The notes beneath the pieces were generated by a model. The model did not search any database. It had not been told where the DNA came from and saw only the letters and a program-made list of their open reading frames with translations. Below, piece by piece: positions 51,806 to 64,000 of a stretch of DNA of 64,000 nucleotides; position 1 is the stretch's first letter, and each line of letters starts with the position of its first letter. Origin of the DNA: Limanda limanda (lineage: Eukaryota > Chordata > Actinopteri > Pleuronectiformes > Pleuronectidae). The stretch covers positions 8,231,406 to 8,295,405 of the forward strand of contig NC_083649.1 of the NCBI RefSeq assembly GCF_963576545.1, read 5' to 3'. The position numbers were made by a program, and so were the translations under genes.

Positions 51806-52743
51806 AGAGCATATTTCCTACTCCTTCTCCCTCTCCCTCTATTACAGAAACAGCATTTCGTAAAAATGTATATAATAAAGTTGACATATTTATCATCACC
51901 TTCTTATTTGATCTGGCATCATTTTAAGAAAGCTACGGTGGCTGAGATGTCTCACACGAGTGCATTAACAGAAACCAAGGAGACATAACACCAATGGAAG
52001 TGAGCGACAACGGGTGTGGACGATGCAAAGAGCAGATTCAGAGAGAATCAGAATCTCTCTCGAGGTGAAATCAAAAGTGAGCGAACACGAAAAATGTCTG
52101 CAATGCCTCAGAACACAGGAGAACTGCATGTCCTGAATTTTTTATTGAGTTTGCTATGTTCTACGAATCAACATGAACACACTGTTGTTAAAGGAAATCA
52201 ACAAAAGTAACCAACACAGCTGCAATTACAGTAAAAACATGAATAAGTGATGCAGTTACTTAATTATACAGTCCCCAAAAAATGTGTTGAAATTATATTT
52301 ATATTAAATAATGAATACAGGGCAGCCGATTTTTTCAGAGAAATGTTCTGAATATTTAATCGACCTCAGTTACCAGACAGGATCCTAACAAGTTCTCTGC
52401 TTCTTCACAAGTTACCGTTACTATCAGTTATTTTCTATTTTCAAACAGACCAGGCATGAAGACTCAACGCCCCAGTGGACTGACTGACTGACTCCCAGAC
52501 GCTGGAACAGGCATGTACGATATACAACTTGTAGCTTCTTCTATTCCATTAGACTTCCAGCTGATTCCCTTTGGAAATGAGTAAGAAGTCTGGATGTATT
52601 TTATTCATGTGACAAGGGAGATTGTCAGTGACATGATTTATATCGTTTCTGGTTCCTGTGATGACAGGAACGTGTCTCGCCTCTGAAGATAAGACGAACG
52701 ATCACCGTGTTGGTCACTAGTAGTTTCTGTTTCGCTCCCGTGA

Positions 52744-52844
52744 AGGGAGGAGGAGGAGGAGGAGGAGGAGGAGGAGGAGGAGGAGGAGGAGGAGGAGGAG
52801 GAGGAGGAGGAGGAGGAGGAGGAGGAGGAGGAGGAGGAGGAGGA
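52744..52844. repeat. (AGG)n trinucleotide repeat, about 100 bp
   Basis: About 33 uninterrupted GGA/AGG units, all purine on the plus strand. It accounts for poly-Pro and poly-Leu open frames on the minus strand. Such tracts can form triplex or G-rich structures. Confidence 0.97.
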
Positions 52845-55800
52845 GTCCAGGGACGCTGCTGCAGGAAAGTTTGAGAGCGGCCGTGCATTTAACTGTACGA
52901 GTGCCTACAATAGAGATGTTGCCGACTTGGTTTTCATGAATAATTTTCACATTATCCAACGGTGCAGAAAACCTATTGAGACAAGGAGACAGAGTCAGGG
53001 GCGAGGGAGAAGAAAGACGAGAAGGGAGTAAATTATAAAGAAATATGAGCGTATGGCTTTTATTTTATTTATCGTTTAAGCTACACTTTTCTTTTTCGTT
53101 ATTCAAATCGCCTGCTTTGGCTTCCAACCACATGAATGAATCAAGTTCACTGATCACTTATTAGTGCACTAATACGTCTCCTCCACCTCTTTGTAAGAAA
53201 CCATTTTTCAAAAACATCAAACTATTGGAGCTCTCTCTGGCTGAGGAGAACATAACGTTTCCAGTCCGGATTGTTTCATGAATAACTCCACAGCAGCTTG
53301 TGTATCACCATCAGATCTCTAATGAGTTCACTAAAAACACTCCCATCAAATCCTATTTAAACCTATTTAAGTGAAAAATAAGGATCAAAGCTGGAACTAA
53401 ACTCTGCTTAATACAACAAAAACAGAGCAGGGGAGATTTTAACAGCTCAGGGCAATTTAATATTCACAAGGTGATATGGTAATTAGATTTCCTTGTTTTT
53501 GTACCAAAACAAATTTGGTGCACCTCAAAAAGACTTTTAGCCAAATTTGGAACGCAGATTTTTCTTTCTTTTAATTATCTATGTATATTATTGTTAATCA
53601 AAAGCTGCAGTTCAGAATTTCATTGGATTCTTCAGCTGAGACAAGATGAAAACAGAGTGTACAGTGGAAACAGAGAGGTGATCAGGGAGGTTGCCATCGT
53701 GTGCTTTGTTTGGTAATGTTGGTTTGTAATTTCCCTCCGGTATTTAATAATCATTCCTAATATATTTCTCGACTCTTGAATCATTCATGAAGCCAATTAT
53801 TGCTGAAATATTTGACTGAAGACTCGTATTGTATTGTTTTACATTTGAAAACGCTAAATATTAAGGATGAGTTACACGTTTTAAAACCATTTTTTTCCGG
53901 AGACAGCAATACATCCTTGAAATCTGAAGGAGAAGAGAAAACGGTGGGCGAGGCTAATGACTGGAGGGAGATGGGAGTTTAGTGAATTATAGATATTCGC
54001 TCTGGTCAGTGATATTTATCTATCTATGCAAAGAATAAACTTGTGCAGCGGCGAAGGGCCCGACTGTCTCTTGGCAAAGAAAACAATGCGCTCAGCTTCC
54101 TGTTTAATGGAGACACTGCTTTCTGTGCAATGTGTTTACCAAGTGCTGCTGGACGGATAAAACAAATCTAGACTATTTGTCCACATAAGAGAGGAAGGTG
54201 GTGATATAACAAACATAAACTCCTGCGTCTGCAAGAACTTCAACTTTGTTTGGGAAGTTGCCACAGTGCACGTGACGAGTTGCAAACATGGATCCGCAAA
54301 AGACACAGCCACTTAAACAAAGGAGTCTCTAATACTATTGATAACATATTGAAAGCGATAAAACTATTTTCAACAAATCAGCATATCACTGAGGGAGAGA
54401 ATCCTTCATCACAATGTTTATAGACACTGTAGTTTACTTGAAGTCATTCCTACGGAGAAGTCTGCTGCTAGAAGTGATCACGAAGCACTGAACGTGTACG
54501 GATTTCAGAGTGTATACTTTACAGAGAATTGGGTTTTACTAGAGTCCCTTCAGCCAAGAGGAAGAAGAATTATATAAACCAAGACAACAACACAGAGGAT
54601 TTGTAAAAATATGTGTTTTATAATACAATGTATAAATGAAAAGTATAATTTACGGCTGAATTAGTCCCAAATAAATTCAGCATTTACTTGCGTGACAAGA
54701 TAGAAAATATATGTTTTATTTAATGAAATAATATATTTGTAGCACATTCTAAAGACTAATATCTCCAATATGAATGGATGGCAAACTAATGCATTGTTGG
54801 TTTTATATTTTTTGGTCTATGTAATAAAACAAACAAAAAATTCACCACTGATCCTGGAGGAAAAGCATTGGAAAATAAATAGTTTTGTATTTTATATAAT
54901 TGACGGCAGATGAAAATAAATATAAATTCATAAATATGAGGTGCCTTTGTTAAACTTAGTTATCCTACACAAAGCAGCACTGGGCATGACACAAGGTTCT
55001 TTGCCTCGTTCATACCAACACACAGTTTTCATAGATTTTTCTTGCGTCCCTCTAAAAGCCCATGTGTCTAAAAATGATCAGGCACATTGTTGGTGCTTTG
55101 CTATCTTGAGGGAAGTTAATGCAAGATTCACCGAGAAAAACCTGCTCTGAAGTCAGCGATGGTGAACATCACTGTTCTATTCAGGGCTGAGTATCAACAT
55201 AACAAAATGCATAATATATAGCAGAGTATAAAATGTTCATGTGGGAACCGAAACTGTTTCCTCTACTAAATCCAGCGTTATAAGAGCAACCTGCCGAGCT
55301 GCAAGCACATCTGGACTTTAAAGGGAAAGGGAGATGACACTCCGATTGGTTTATTGCAGGTTACAACCAAAACGTGATGAAACCCATGATTACGAGACTG
55401 TTTGGATTTAAACACGCCTTGTGTTTTTAGATGAATAAAATACAGTCACCACAGTTAAGAAAAGGCAATAGCTGATATTTTGGGGGCAGCTTGAACTTGC
55501 TGTGAGCGACATTAAGGTATATTCAGCTTATGTGGTAAACTTTGTAGCTTGTTTACATATCGAGCAGATATGAACATTCATGTTTCTGTCCAGCTGATGG
55601 ATTTAAGTCCAGTATGACTTCTCTTCTGACTCTGTTTTTGGTGTGAGGATAATATCTGGTGCTTTATGTACTGGTCACTATGTTTATCTGCAGGTTGCTA
55701 ACTTTGTCTCCTGTATCGTTCAGGTCGTGCTAAGGGATTATTTTGACCCTTTTCAAATTAATCCGCTGCCTGCTAGAGGAGCGCTGAGCGCGGTGACACG

Positions 55801-56218
55801 GAACCCGAACAGAAAAGTTGGAGCTGGACGACTAATCAATGAGCTGAGTGGCGAAAACTTGGTGAAGCTGAGGGGACCTGAACATTTTGGTGATAATTCT
55901 TTGCAGCGTCCTCTCTACGAACAAACCCCCTTTAAATTATTTTCCGTACTCATTTGTTCGTTATTATATGAAAAAGATCGACTGTTGGCTCAGAGTTAAT
56001 TACAGGAATAATAACTGACTTTTATTGCCGTGTAAGATTTAGCGTTTACAATGTGTACGCTCCCGTTTGCCTTCCACAACCACTTAAAATCACTTATGCC
56101 TGTTTCAGAGTGCGAGCAGGGGCAGGTTTATCTGTACGTGCACACCTCAAGGTGAAGGCCAGCGGGTTCTCCCACAGGGACCGACAGACGCTGTGAAGCT
56201 GCACAGTAAACACGCCAC

Positions 56219-56258
56219 CTTGTCTCTCTCTCTCTCTATCTCCCTCTCTCTCTCCCTT

Positions 56259-56289
<31 letters not shown>

Positions 56290-56290
56290 G
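56219..56290. repeat. (CT)n-rich pyrimidine tract
   Basis: About 70 bp of CT with interruptions such as CTATCTCC and CCTTTC. Confidence 0.9.
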
Positions 56291-59200
56291 TATCTCATTT
56301 CCCCAAAGCCTGTAAAACAAGATGGACAGCGATAAAATACAACAGGGAGAGAAAGATAAATGATAGGACAAGCAAAAGATATGGATTGGGCGAGATAAAA
56401 TAACTCCTTCATTTTGGCTGAGTCTCAGAGGAATAGATGCAGTGTGTGGGCCCTGCTGACGGTTTACAATCCGGCCTATAGTAACTGCTTTATATAATGT
56501 ATGGAACATTTTCATCGGCAGCTGCGGCGTTGTTCCCACCTGCTATTGAGTCCAACTGAGCTGTTGAGTGACCGAAGGGGACAAAGCTTCATCCTGAGAT
56601 CCGTTTGTGTTCATGCTGTCCGACCATCTCTTTATTTTCATGCATGTTTTCATTTCCCCCTTCGCTCACGGTGAATTTGTGGCTTGTGCAATTACGATAT
56701 AGCTGAAGTGGCGGGTTTCAAACAAGTAAGGACATTAGCTCCTGTGAAATGACAGAAAAAGAGAGGGTGAAGGAATTTGTTGGAAAAGGAGAGCGGCCGC
56801 AGTTAGTGAAGAGTAATCGAAGAACACAGAGTCTATTGTGAGGACAGAGTGAAATGTAGGAGGAACGCAAGTACAGATTTGCTGTGGTTAACAACACGGT
56901 GGTCGATAGGCCTCATCATTTTACCCTTCAGAAGCAAAAACAGGAGACGGGAGAAGGGATTCTTGAGCGTGTTGGACTCTGTGCATGTGTGTGTGTGTGT
57001 GTTTGAACGCTGGTGCAAATGAAGGCGGTGGAACAGAAGTACGGGTATGAAAGGGAAAGCAGAACAGGGAGCGGACCTTTCACTTGAAAAGGTCGTCCAA
57101 ATAGCTCCGGTTTTCGGGCTAATCAGAGGGAGATGGCGCGGACACTAATCAGCTGGTCAGAAAGTCGCAGAAGGTCACGCAAAGGTTGTGGAGGTCACGG
57201 CAGCCTGGCACAGATCACCTGTCCATCATCGCTGCGGGTGACCTATCCCTGCAAAGCGAGCGGGCGAGCGAGACGGAGAGGAGTTATTAACGTCGCTCCG
57301 TGTTGCACGCTATTTGCTTAGGAGAGGTCTAATGCAGCTTTTACCGAAAATAGGCAAAGCTCATCTGGTCAAGACAGAAATTAGCCTCACAAGAGCAGAT
57401 AACACGGAGGGAGGCAAGTAATTTATAGGAGCTGGGATGACGGATCGGAGGGCAAAGGGCAAATAGGTTTGCAATTAAAGGAAACTAAAAAAGAAAGTGT
57501 GGATTCAGATTAGATGCCAAAAAAAAGGGGAGAGCCAGGAGCATTATATCATATTAACTATAAAAATATATGAAACAAACTGCATTTAAGGACAACCACA
57601 CTTTTGTATGTGTGCTGGACGTTTTATAAACAGTCAATAATTTGTGTTTTAGACACTGTTATTCAGAAAATGAAATTGAATTTGAATTTTAATAAATTAG
57701 TTAGAATGAAATACTTGTTTTTTTCACATTGCATGTGGCTATACCAGTGGTTAGTTCAAAACCAAATTCACAACATTTCAAAATAAGAGTTGCTGGAGCT
57801 TATCCGACATGTTGAACTCGGTCAACAGACTGAAGGGACACTGCCCCCCCCCCACACACACACACTGACTGCTACAGGGCGCTGGATTACTCAATCTTTA
57901 ATAATATTGACCGTATCACATGTTCAAATCCCACAGACATCAACACTGCACTTTCCTGGGCCATTAATAATTCACATGTCAGGTGTGTAGCTGATTCTGC
58001 GAGATATGTGATTTACAGACAGGAAGACAGAAAGGAGTTTGTGGAATTAGTAGGTGGATATATACATAAGAAATAAACTGACTAACACTAACAAGCTGCC
58101 TTTGAGGAGAATGAGATGCGAGATAAGGGAAGCTCTACGAGAGACACACGGGTTGAGAGAACTGTTGACATTGATTGAAATCTGAAACAGGATCTCTCTG
58201 ATGATAGCGTACTTCATCAATACAAGGAACTGCTGCAGTTTGTGAGCAAAAGGTCACATTTCTCTCCCAGAGAATACACTCGGCCAACTGGTGCCATCAG
58301 GGCGTCTCACTGAATCTGACATTTCCTGGTATTCACTGGCGATTTTGCTTATTCTAACCACCGGCCGGTTTTAATCATGGAATAGAATCCCCAAACAATG
58401 GTTGGTCACCTGCCAGAGTCACGGGTAAGTAGATAATAACAAACAGCATTTGGCAGATGAGTGACTGGCTCGACAGATGGCGGCTGACCGGTGCTGACAC
58501 CACAACCAGGAAAAAATGGCCGTACGTGGCCAGAGGATTTCACACACAGGAGTCAAACCTGTTCCGGGGATAATTTATTCGCTATACGTGTTGCTTTACT
58601 GCAGATCTTATTTTTGTAGAAAATAGCAAACATCAGGAGGTGTGGATGTTATGAATAAATGGATGAGATGCTCTGTTTGTTTTTATGTGAGAATAATTTT
58701 TTTTTTCAGTGGCTGATGCTCAGCTGTCAGGTAACAAGGAGCCTGATGTTTAAAGAACGCCTTCAGGCATGTTTGAAGACATTTAAACAAACTCCGCATG
58801 GAATAACAATTAGTTTCTAGCACGTCCCTTTTTAAATACAAAATTAGAGACTTATTTCTTCACAGCACATCTGCATTGTGTAAACTGCATTTTGTCTCAG
58901 GACTGACGTCAACACTCTTGTGATGTTCAACGCAGACTTTAAGGCGAGCACAGAGAAACCTTTAGCCTTCCGCTGAGGATAAATGTTGAAAACCTAATCT
59001 GCGTCCAATGTACATCATTCTGCACAATGAAGCTCAAACCGTCAAACTGATCATTAAAACAAACAAATGCTCTTTTGTTTAGTGCAGATTGTGCAGGAAA
59101 TACCCAAAAAATGGGTAAGTGTAAAAACTCAAGTCCTCCAAACTAAATGAGCATAGATGTCATTTGTCTCAGTTTAATCATGATTATTTTTAAACTATGT

Positions 59201-59424
59201 CTCCCTTAATGGGAATAAATCTAGAGCCTTTTTCGTTGATTGGCATCTTTGGAACCCCGGATGAGCCGAGCCAATTAAATTCAGTGCAAAGTAAAATGAT
59301 TACTTTACTCACATCTTATCAAGCCAAAAGTCTCTTTCTCTGAGAAATCCCCTGATTCTCCCCTCTGTTATTTTTCTCGAACTTGAGAGAATTAGATATC
59401 GGGATAAGTTTTGTCATAGTGTCT

Positions 59425-59515
59425 TTATCTATACCACTTATCCTGCAGGGGGTGGGGGGAGGGGAGGAGCTGGAGCCAATCCCAGCAGTTAATGGCCGAG
59501 AGGTGGGGTACACTC
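59425..59515 (-). repeat. SINE-type teleost repeat, 3' fragment
   Basis: Plus-strand CTATACCACTTATCCTGCAG, GAGCTGGAGCCAATCCCAG and GGCCGAGAGGTGGGGTACAC are the reverse complement of the 3' third of the common repeat also seen at 48361-48645. Confidence 0.7.
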
Positions 59516-61547
59516 ATTATGTGTACTCATTACGTTATACTACACTATTATTATCTCCAATTAATACGTTTTTATTTCTGATTTAATCAACTGAGATATA
59601 CATTTAGGTTGTACAAGTCATAGCTCTATGAAAATAAGAAATCTGTCCAGATCCCACACATCCATTAACAGCGTTTTCCTTTGCTATACAATTAACATAC
59701 TTTTAATTCAGTAGTTCAGTATCAGGACGGGACTACAGGCCAACAGTCCAGTCGGTGTGATGGCCCAGCCTGAAAATGAGACATTAGAGGTTTCATTACT
59801 CAAGTAAATCTTCAAATCTGTCATCATCTTAATTTCATAAAAATATGCAGATTTATTCTAATAGGGCCCAAAGCACATTACTTTCAAGTATAAAACTGAT
59901 GCATTAAGCCAAGTGCCCAGTGCTCATACAAATCACTTCCCTCTCACCACTTATTCACGAGGAGCTGCTGAACTTGTAAAACATTAGAACCTAGACCCAT
60001 GAGACTCGCTTTTTTTTATGGCCTTATAATGCCGAACATTATTCCAGAGATGTATTATAATTATGGAGCCACACGGCATATTTCATTAAGCCTCTCGTAC
60101 AATCGACAAACATATTTGTCTCACTGCAGCTTGATCAGTAGAAATGTGATATGTGGATCTTTGCTTCACACCGGCCCAGGTTTTATACGATAATACTCCT
60201 TTCACACATTCATCAGACGCTGTGACCTGCCACTTACAATAGTTTTAAATCTAAAATGTTCAAAGAGACAACAAATCACGGAAGCTACAAAACAAACAGA
60301 GCCACGGGCTTAATGAGATTTGAGAATTGACTGCCACACTGGAGAATTGACTGCAGCACTAGACAAACATTTGATATATTCCTCCACTTGTGTGCAATAT
60401 TTCTGGCTCAAAAAATATGAAAAACCGAGGGTCTCTTGACCTGGAGTCCAGATTAATCTTCATCAAGTAAAAACATTTCATTCTGCATCGCAAAAAAAAC
60501 AAACAGAACTGGGTTGAGCTCCAGAGCAGCAAATCTGTCAGAATGATTTTCTCTTTTTCTACGCGACAATTATGTTTTATTGGTCTGAGAATCTTTTCAC
60601 CACTTTAATGTGATGTGGCTTTGTGATGAACTAATACAAGCCCTACTGAAGTGTTAGTTTTTTTAAATCTCAGAGTGGAATGAACACTCGTGACTCGCAT
60701 TCAAGGGCAGATATTACTCCAATGCAAGTTCATTCTGGCTTGTTAAAGGTGTATTTTTTCAATCCGCAGCAGTGTCTTTCAAATGTAATATTCATGGATT
60801 ATATTGCTGTTTGTGGAAACTCCAAATCCACTGCGGACAAATCACTCTGCAGGAGGCTTATTTTGAAGATTGAATACGAAGTAAAGACCCCCAACTGCTA
60901 TTACCAACAAAGTTCAACTCTTCATATGCAGAAAAATGAGTCCAGAAAGGTCTGTGGAAGTGGAAGAGGAGAATCAGGATGGATAGATTTGGGGAATCAG
61001 ATGAAATACAAATGAATAGAAATAGATATTTAAAGAAAAGAGAGTGTGGGGCTCTGACACGTCTTGAACTAGGGAAGGAACGTGTCGGTCAGAGTTGACA
61101 AACATCCCACTATTATTCCCAGATGAACTGTAATTATCCATGTTTAATCTCCAGCCGACCTCCAGGACAGGAGGACTAATCGGCCAGGGGAACTGAGGAC
61201 ACTTTCTGTGGAAGGCTTTACAGACAGACAGAAAAAGTAAGAGGAAATCATTTTACGATCGAGATAATTCTGATAATAATGTGTTTTTTTTGCATCCTGA
61301 ACAATTAATTTTATACAATTGGAAACAGTTGATTGGAAGTGAACAGATTTCCTCAGTGTAAAGTTTTGTAATCAAGTTCTCTTTTGTCTGTCTTAGTTTA
61401 TTGTTTTGTTTGGCAAAGACTTTTTTCCATCATTTTAATTCGGTGCGTCGTTGCCATTAGTGTTATTACGTGAGAAGCATTTCTAGTGTTTTTACTGTTT
61501 TTATATTGAGATATATCAGCAGATATCCTGGAAAAAGTTTAACATCA

Positions 61548-61680
61548 TTACCTCTGCCAAGGAGGTTATGTTTCATAAGGGCACGTTTGGTCAATTTCAT
61601 TGATTTCCCAAGGATATAATTCATGGATCTTAACAAAAATAATTTCTGGGATTGAATTTAAAGGGACTGTTTGGCCTCGG
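61548..61680. repeat. Dispersed fish repeat relic (CTCTGCCAAGGAGGTTATG type)
   Basis: CCTCTGCCAAGGAGGTTATG opens a repeat common in fish genomes; the ending GGACTGTTTGGCCTCGGC corresponds to its far end. The middle is shortened. The class is not assigned. Confidence 0.5.
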
Positions 61681-62846
61681 CTTTCAACTATTCAATCATT
61701 AACCAAAGTGTTGGACAAACTGATGATGGTTTGACCAGATTACGGGATCACAACAATTACTCTTCCTGAGTGGATAATATGCACCATTCAGTAGTTGCTG
61801 TGCATTTCACTCACTGTATCTAACCTGAACCTCCAGGTCTTACATTAGCTGATCTGTTGTCTGTTGGTCGACTCGAGATGAAAGAGGTTTCAGGAGATGT
61901 GACGACTTCAGCAGAAGCTTTTATTGAAGCTTGATCGTTCAATGAGAGCTGAACAGTTTAATGCTCAGCTCTCCTGCAACATGTGATGCCACCAGCTTGT
62001 GCCGACTCTGTGTTTAACCCAAATAGGCTCACATGCACGAACATGACACTCAACACATGTTCATCACCATCAGCCTCATACATGTGTGAAGATGTCACAG
62101 GGTAGAACATATGACATGTGCGGGTGTGTGAACATATCCCCTCTGGTTTTACATGACTCATGTTGTATGTTCCCTTTTAAGAAAACTTGGGACACCGACT
62201 CCCCGTGAGACTTCAAGGTGCTCGCAGTACTTGACTGCTTACCTCCTTCTGCCTATAGTCCCATCTCTTGAGCCTGTGCTCAAGCCTTGGTTGCTATGGT
62301 TACTGCTGATGGGAACTGAACAGATGCGTTGTTACAGCGATGCTGAGGATAGACAGTGAACCACGGTGTGAAGTTGTTGAAATGTCAGTGTGAGTGACCT
62401 GTATGTGACCTGTTGGCAGGAAAAAAAGAGACATAGTGATTAAACATATTTGATGTGAGAAAATGTCTTCAAATTTGAAGTTTTACGAGACATGTCACTT
62501 AGACGTGGAACCATAGAGGCCTCAAGGTCAAGGCTCAGGTCGACCAGTGAATATCTGCTCGATGACATGCAAACTGGGGTTTGTTTTAGCTCAGACCTGT
62601 AAGAAGACAGTGCTTTAAAGCTGCTCTAATCAATGGTTTTATAATGACAATTAAATCAAATTCCTGTGTGTGATGTCCACCACTCACAACGAGTAGATAA
62701 CGTATCTGCTCAAAGCCAGACAACAGACGATGTTAGCAACTGGCTTGTGAACATTGAAGAGAATTTAGCAGCTGAAAAGCCAGATATTTTTCCTGGAGAT
62801 CAACATGTGCACAGAGCTGAGTTAATATTGGCTCAGCTAACTAGAA

Positions 62847-63278
62847 CCATATCTGTATATAAAGATGGACGACATGTCTCCACTTCCTTCCTCTGTGCAA
62901 AAATGAATCCCAAATATTCCTCATGCGGATGCCGTAATCTTCAGATTTTGGTAGGCAGTCGTGATCATTGAGTGGAACTCCAATATCAAGGTCCTGCAGA
63001 TACACACACTCAACCAATTACAGGTCAGTCTCAGCTGTCAAAAACAATGTTTCACCCAAACATCATTGTGATCAGAAAAACCTCAAAGGACAGAATCCAT
63101 ATTTGGAAAAAAAGGAATTGGATGTACAGGCTACTTTGACTTTTGAGGTATTTTTCTTTTCTTTAGGGGGCAGGATTTATGATCTATACTACAGCCAGCC
63201 ACCAGGGGGCAATACAGATGTTTTGGTTTCACTTTTGGGGAGCAGTCATGTCCTCCAGCTTTATATACAATGTATGGT
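62847..63278. mobile_element. MITE copy A, fullest copy with about 30-bp inverted ends
   Basis: The left end, CCATATCTGTATATAAAGAT then GGACGACATGTCTCC, is the inverted relative of the right end, GTCATGTCCTCCAGC then TTTATATACAATGTATGG. Inside lies CAGCCAGCCACCAGGGGGC, a phrase shared with the copy at 9.5-9.9 kb. At about 430 bp with no transposase it is a non-autonomous DNA element. Confidence 0.65.
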
Positions 63279-63317
63279 GACGGCTAAGCTATAAGATGAC
63301 TAAGCACAGACAAATGC

Positions 63318-63319
<2 letters not shown>

Positions 63320-63378
<59 letters not shown>

Positions 63379-63381
63379 GTG
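63320..63381. repeat. (GT)n dinucleotide repeat
   Basis: About 60 bp of GT, directly after the MITE copy; a CA tract follows at about 63512-63560. Confidence 0.95.
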
Positions 63382-63514
63382 TTTGGCCAATTATCAGGAG
63401 AAAGTTAATAAGAGATTGGAAGATTGCTTTTTGGCATTGAGGATACAGATTCTATCTGTCCAGGGGACAATTTTATCACAGGTAGTCACTACCAGTGAGA
63501 TTTTCTCTGAGCCC

Positions 63515-63549
<35 letters not shown>

Positions 63550-64000
63550 GACACACACACTGAGCGAGAGAGAGGGAGAGAGAGGAGGCAGACAAGAGGT
63601 ATAAAAACTGGACAACACAAAGACGAACCTGGCAGCAGAGAGAAAGCAGGACACCCTCAAGATTGTTGACAAAAAAATAAAATTAGATCTGATTAGAGTT
63701 ACATCTCCTCAGACCAGATCCAAATACTACACCTCTCTACAAAACCTCCCTGGAGACAGCTAAATATATCAACACATGACATAATCAAATGGAAAACAAT
63801 TTCAGAAACACAAATCCATTTTGCTATACTGTTCTGTTGTGATAAAATACACACAGACACACATGCAAGGTGTCAACGCTGTTCACACTTACATCATCTG
63901 TGGGTAATTGCTTTTTTAGTGAGCTCAACAAAGTGAAAGTCAAATATGACAACTGGGAGAAAAACATGGGATTGATAGTGGATGTGATTCGCTGAGACAA

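Larger units (their letters stand above)
41290..64000. other. About 23 kb without a recognisable gene
   Basis: No open frame here shows a known domain. The sequence is mostly AT-rich unique DNA with dispersed repeats (listed separately) and simple repeats. In the human block DPH1 and RTN4RL1 lie beyond OVCA2; neither is visible here. Conserved non-coding elements cannot be recognised without an alignment. Confidence 0.5.

Noticed and set aside
55643..55999. 118-codon plus-strand open frame
   Set aside because: No recognisable motif, no splice sites that would extend it and no neighbouring exon; length alone is not enough in AT-poor local sequence.
41290..64000. DPH1 or RTN4RL1 expected beyond OVCA2
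   Set aside because: No DPH1 motif and no leucine-rich-repeat exon could be found; they may lie outside the window.

Overview
The window is vertebrate nuclear DNA, almost certainly from a ray-finned (teleost) fish. The genes have short introns with GT-AG borders. Very long simple repeats are common, as are interspersed repeats typical of fish (Tc1, hAT, a short MITE, tRNA-like SINE-type copies, LINE tails). The gene content (SMG6, the miR-212/miR-132 pair, OVCA2) matches the block on human chromosome 17p13.3.

Layout. 1-6.8 kb: no recognised coding exon; a GC-rich, promoter-like stretch near 1.9-3.0 kb carries an AAAATGGCGGCC motif. 6857-18327 (minus strand): a complete 19-exon SMG6 gene (nonsense-mediated-decay endonuclease; about 1656 residues), with every splice phase agreeing. 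Its start lies beside an ACTAYRNNNCCCR-type promoter motif. About 110 bp upstream begins a 1.15-kb GATA/GATG/GGTA array whose block starts recur every 288 bp. 19.7-27.7 kb: gene-free, with a perfect GACA array of about 414 bp, a long GT tract and LINE tails. 27.8-30.3 kb: a regulatory region with a TATA promoter plus consensus splice donor, CRE-type sites including a full TGACGTCA, and an almost perfect REST/NRSF element. 31.4-31.9 kb (plus strand): the mir-212 and mir-132 hairpins. 32.3-32.7 kb (minus strand): two exon-like segments of unknown identity. 37.3-38.0 kb: a hAT-like non-autonomous element. 38797-40983 (minus strand): two-exon OVCA2 (225 residues), whose intron holds an 829-bp hAT element with an intact 8-bp target duplication. 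41-64 kb: about 23 kb without a recognisable gene, containing repeats and one exon-like open frame at 47.1-47.4 kb.

How it fits together. SMG6 and OVCA2 are housekeeping-type genes. The miRNA pair is a neuronal, activity-regulated unit. Its upstream sequence shows the two inputs known for the mammalian locus: CREB (CRE sites) and REST (RE1). From memory of the human map, HIC1 lies between the miRNAs and the 3' end of SMG6. Here no HIC1 is seen in the window, and SMG6 presents its 5' end to the miRNAs, so the block is locally rearranged. I found no clearly new molecular system. The most interesting signals are the apparently conserved miR-212/132 control region, the 288-bp higher-order microsatellite at the SMG6 promoter, and the unassigned exon-like segments.
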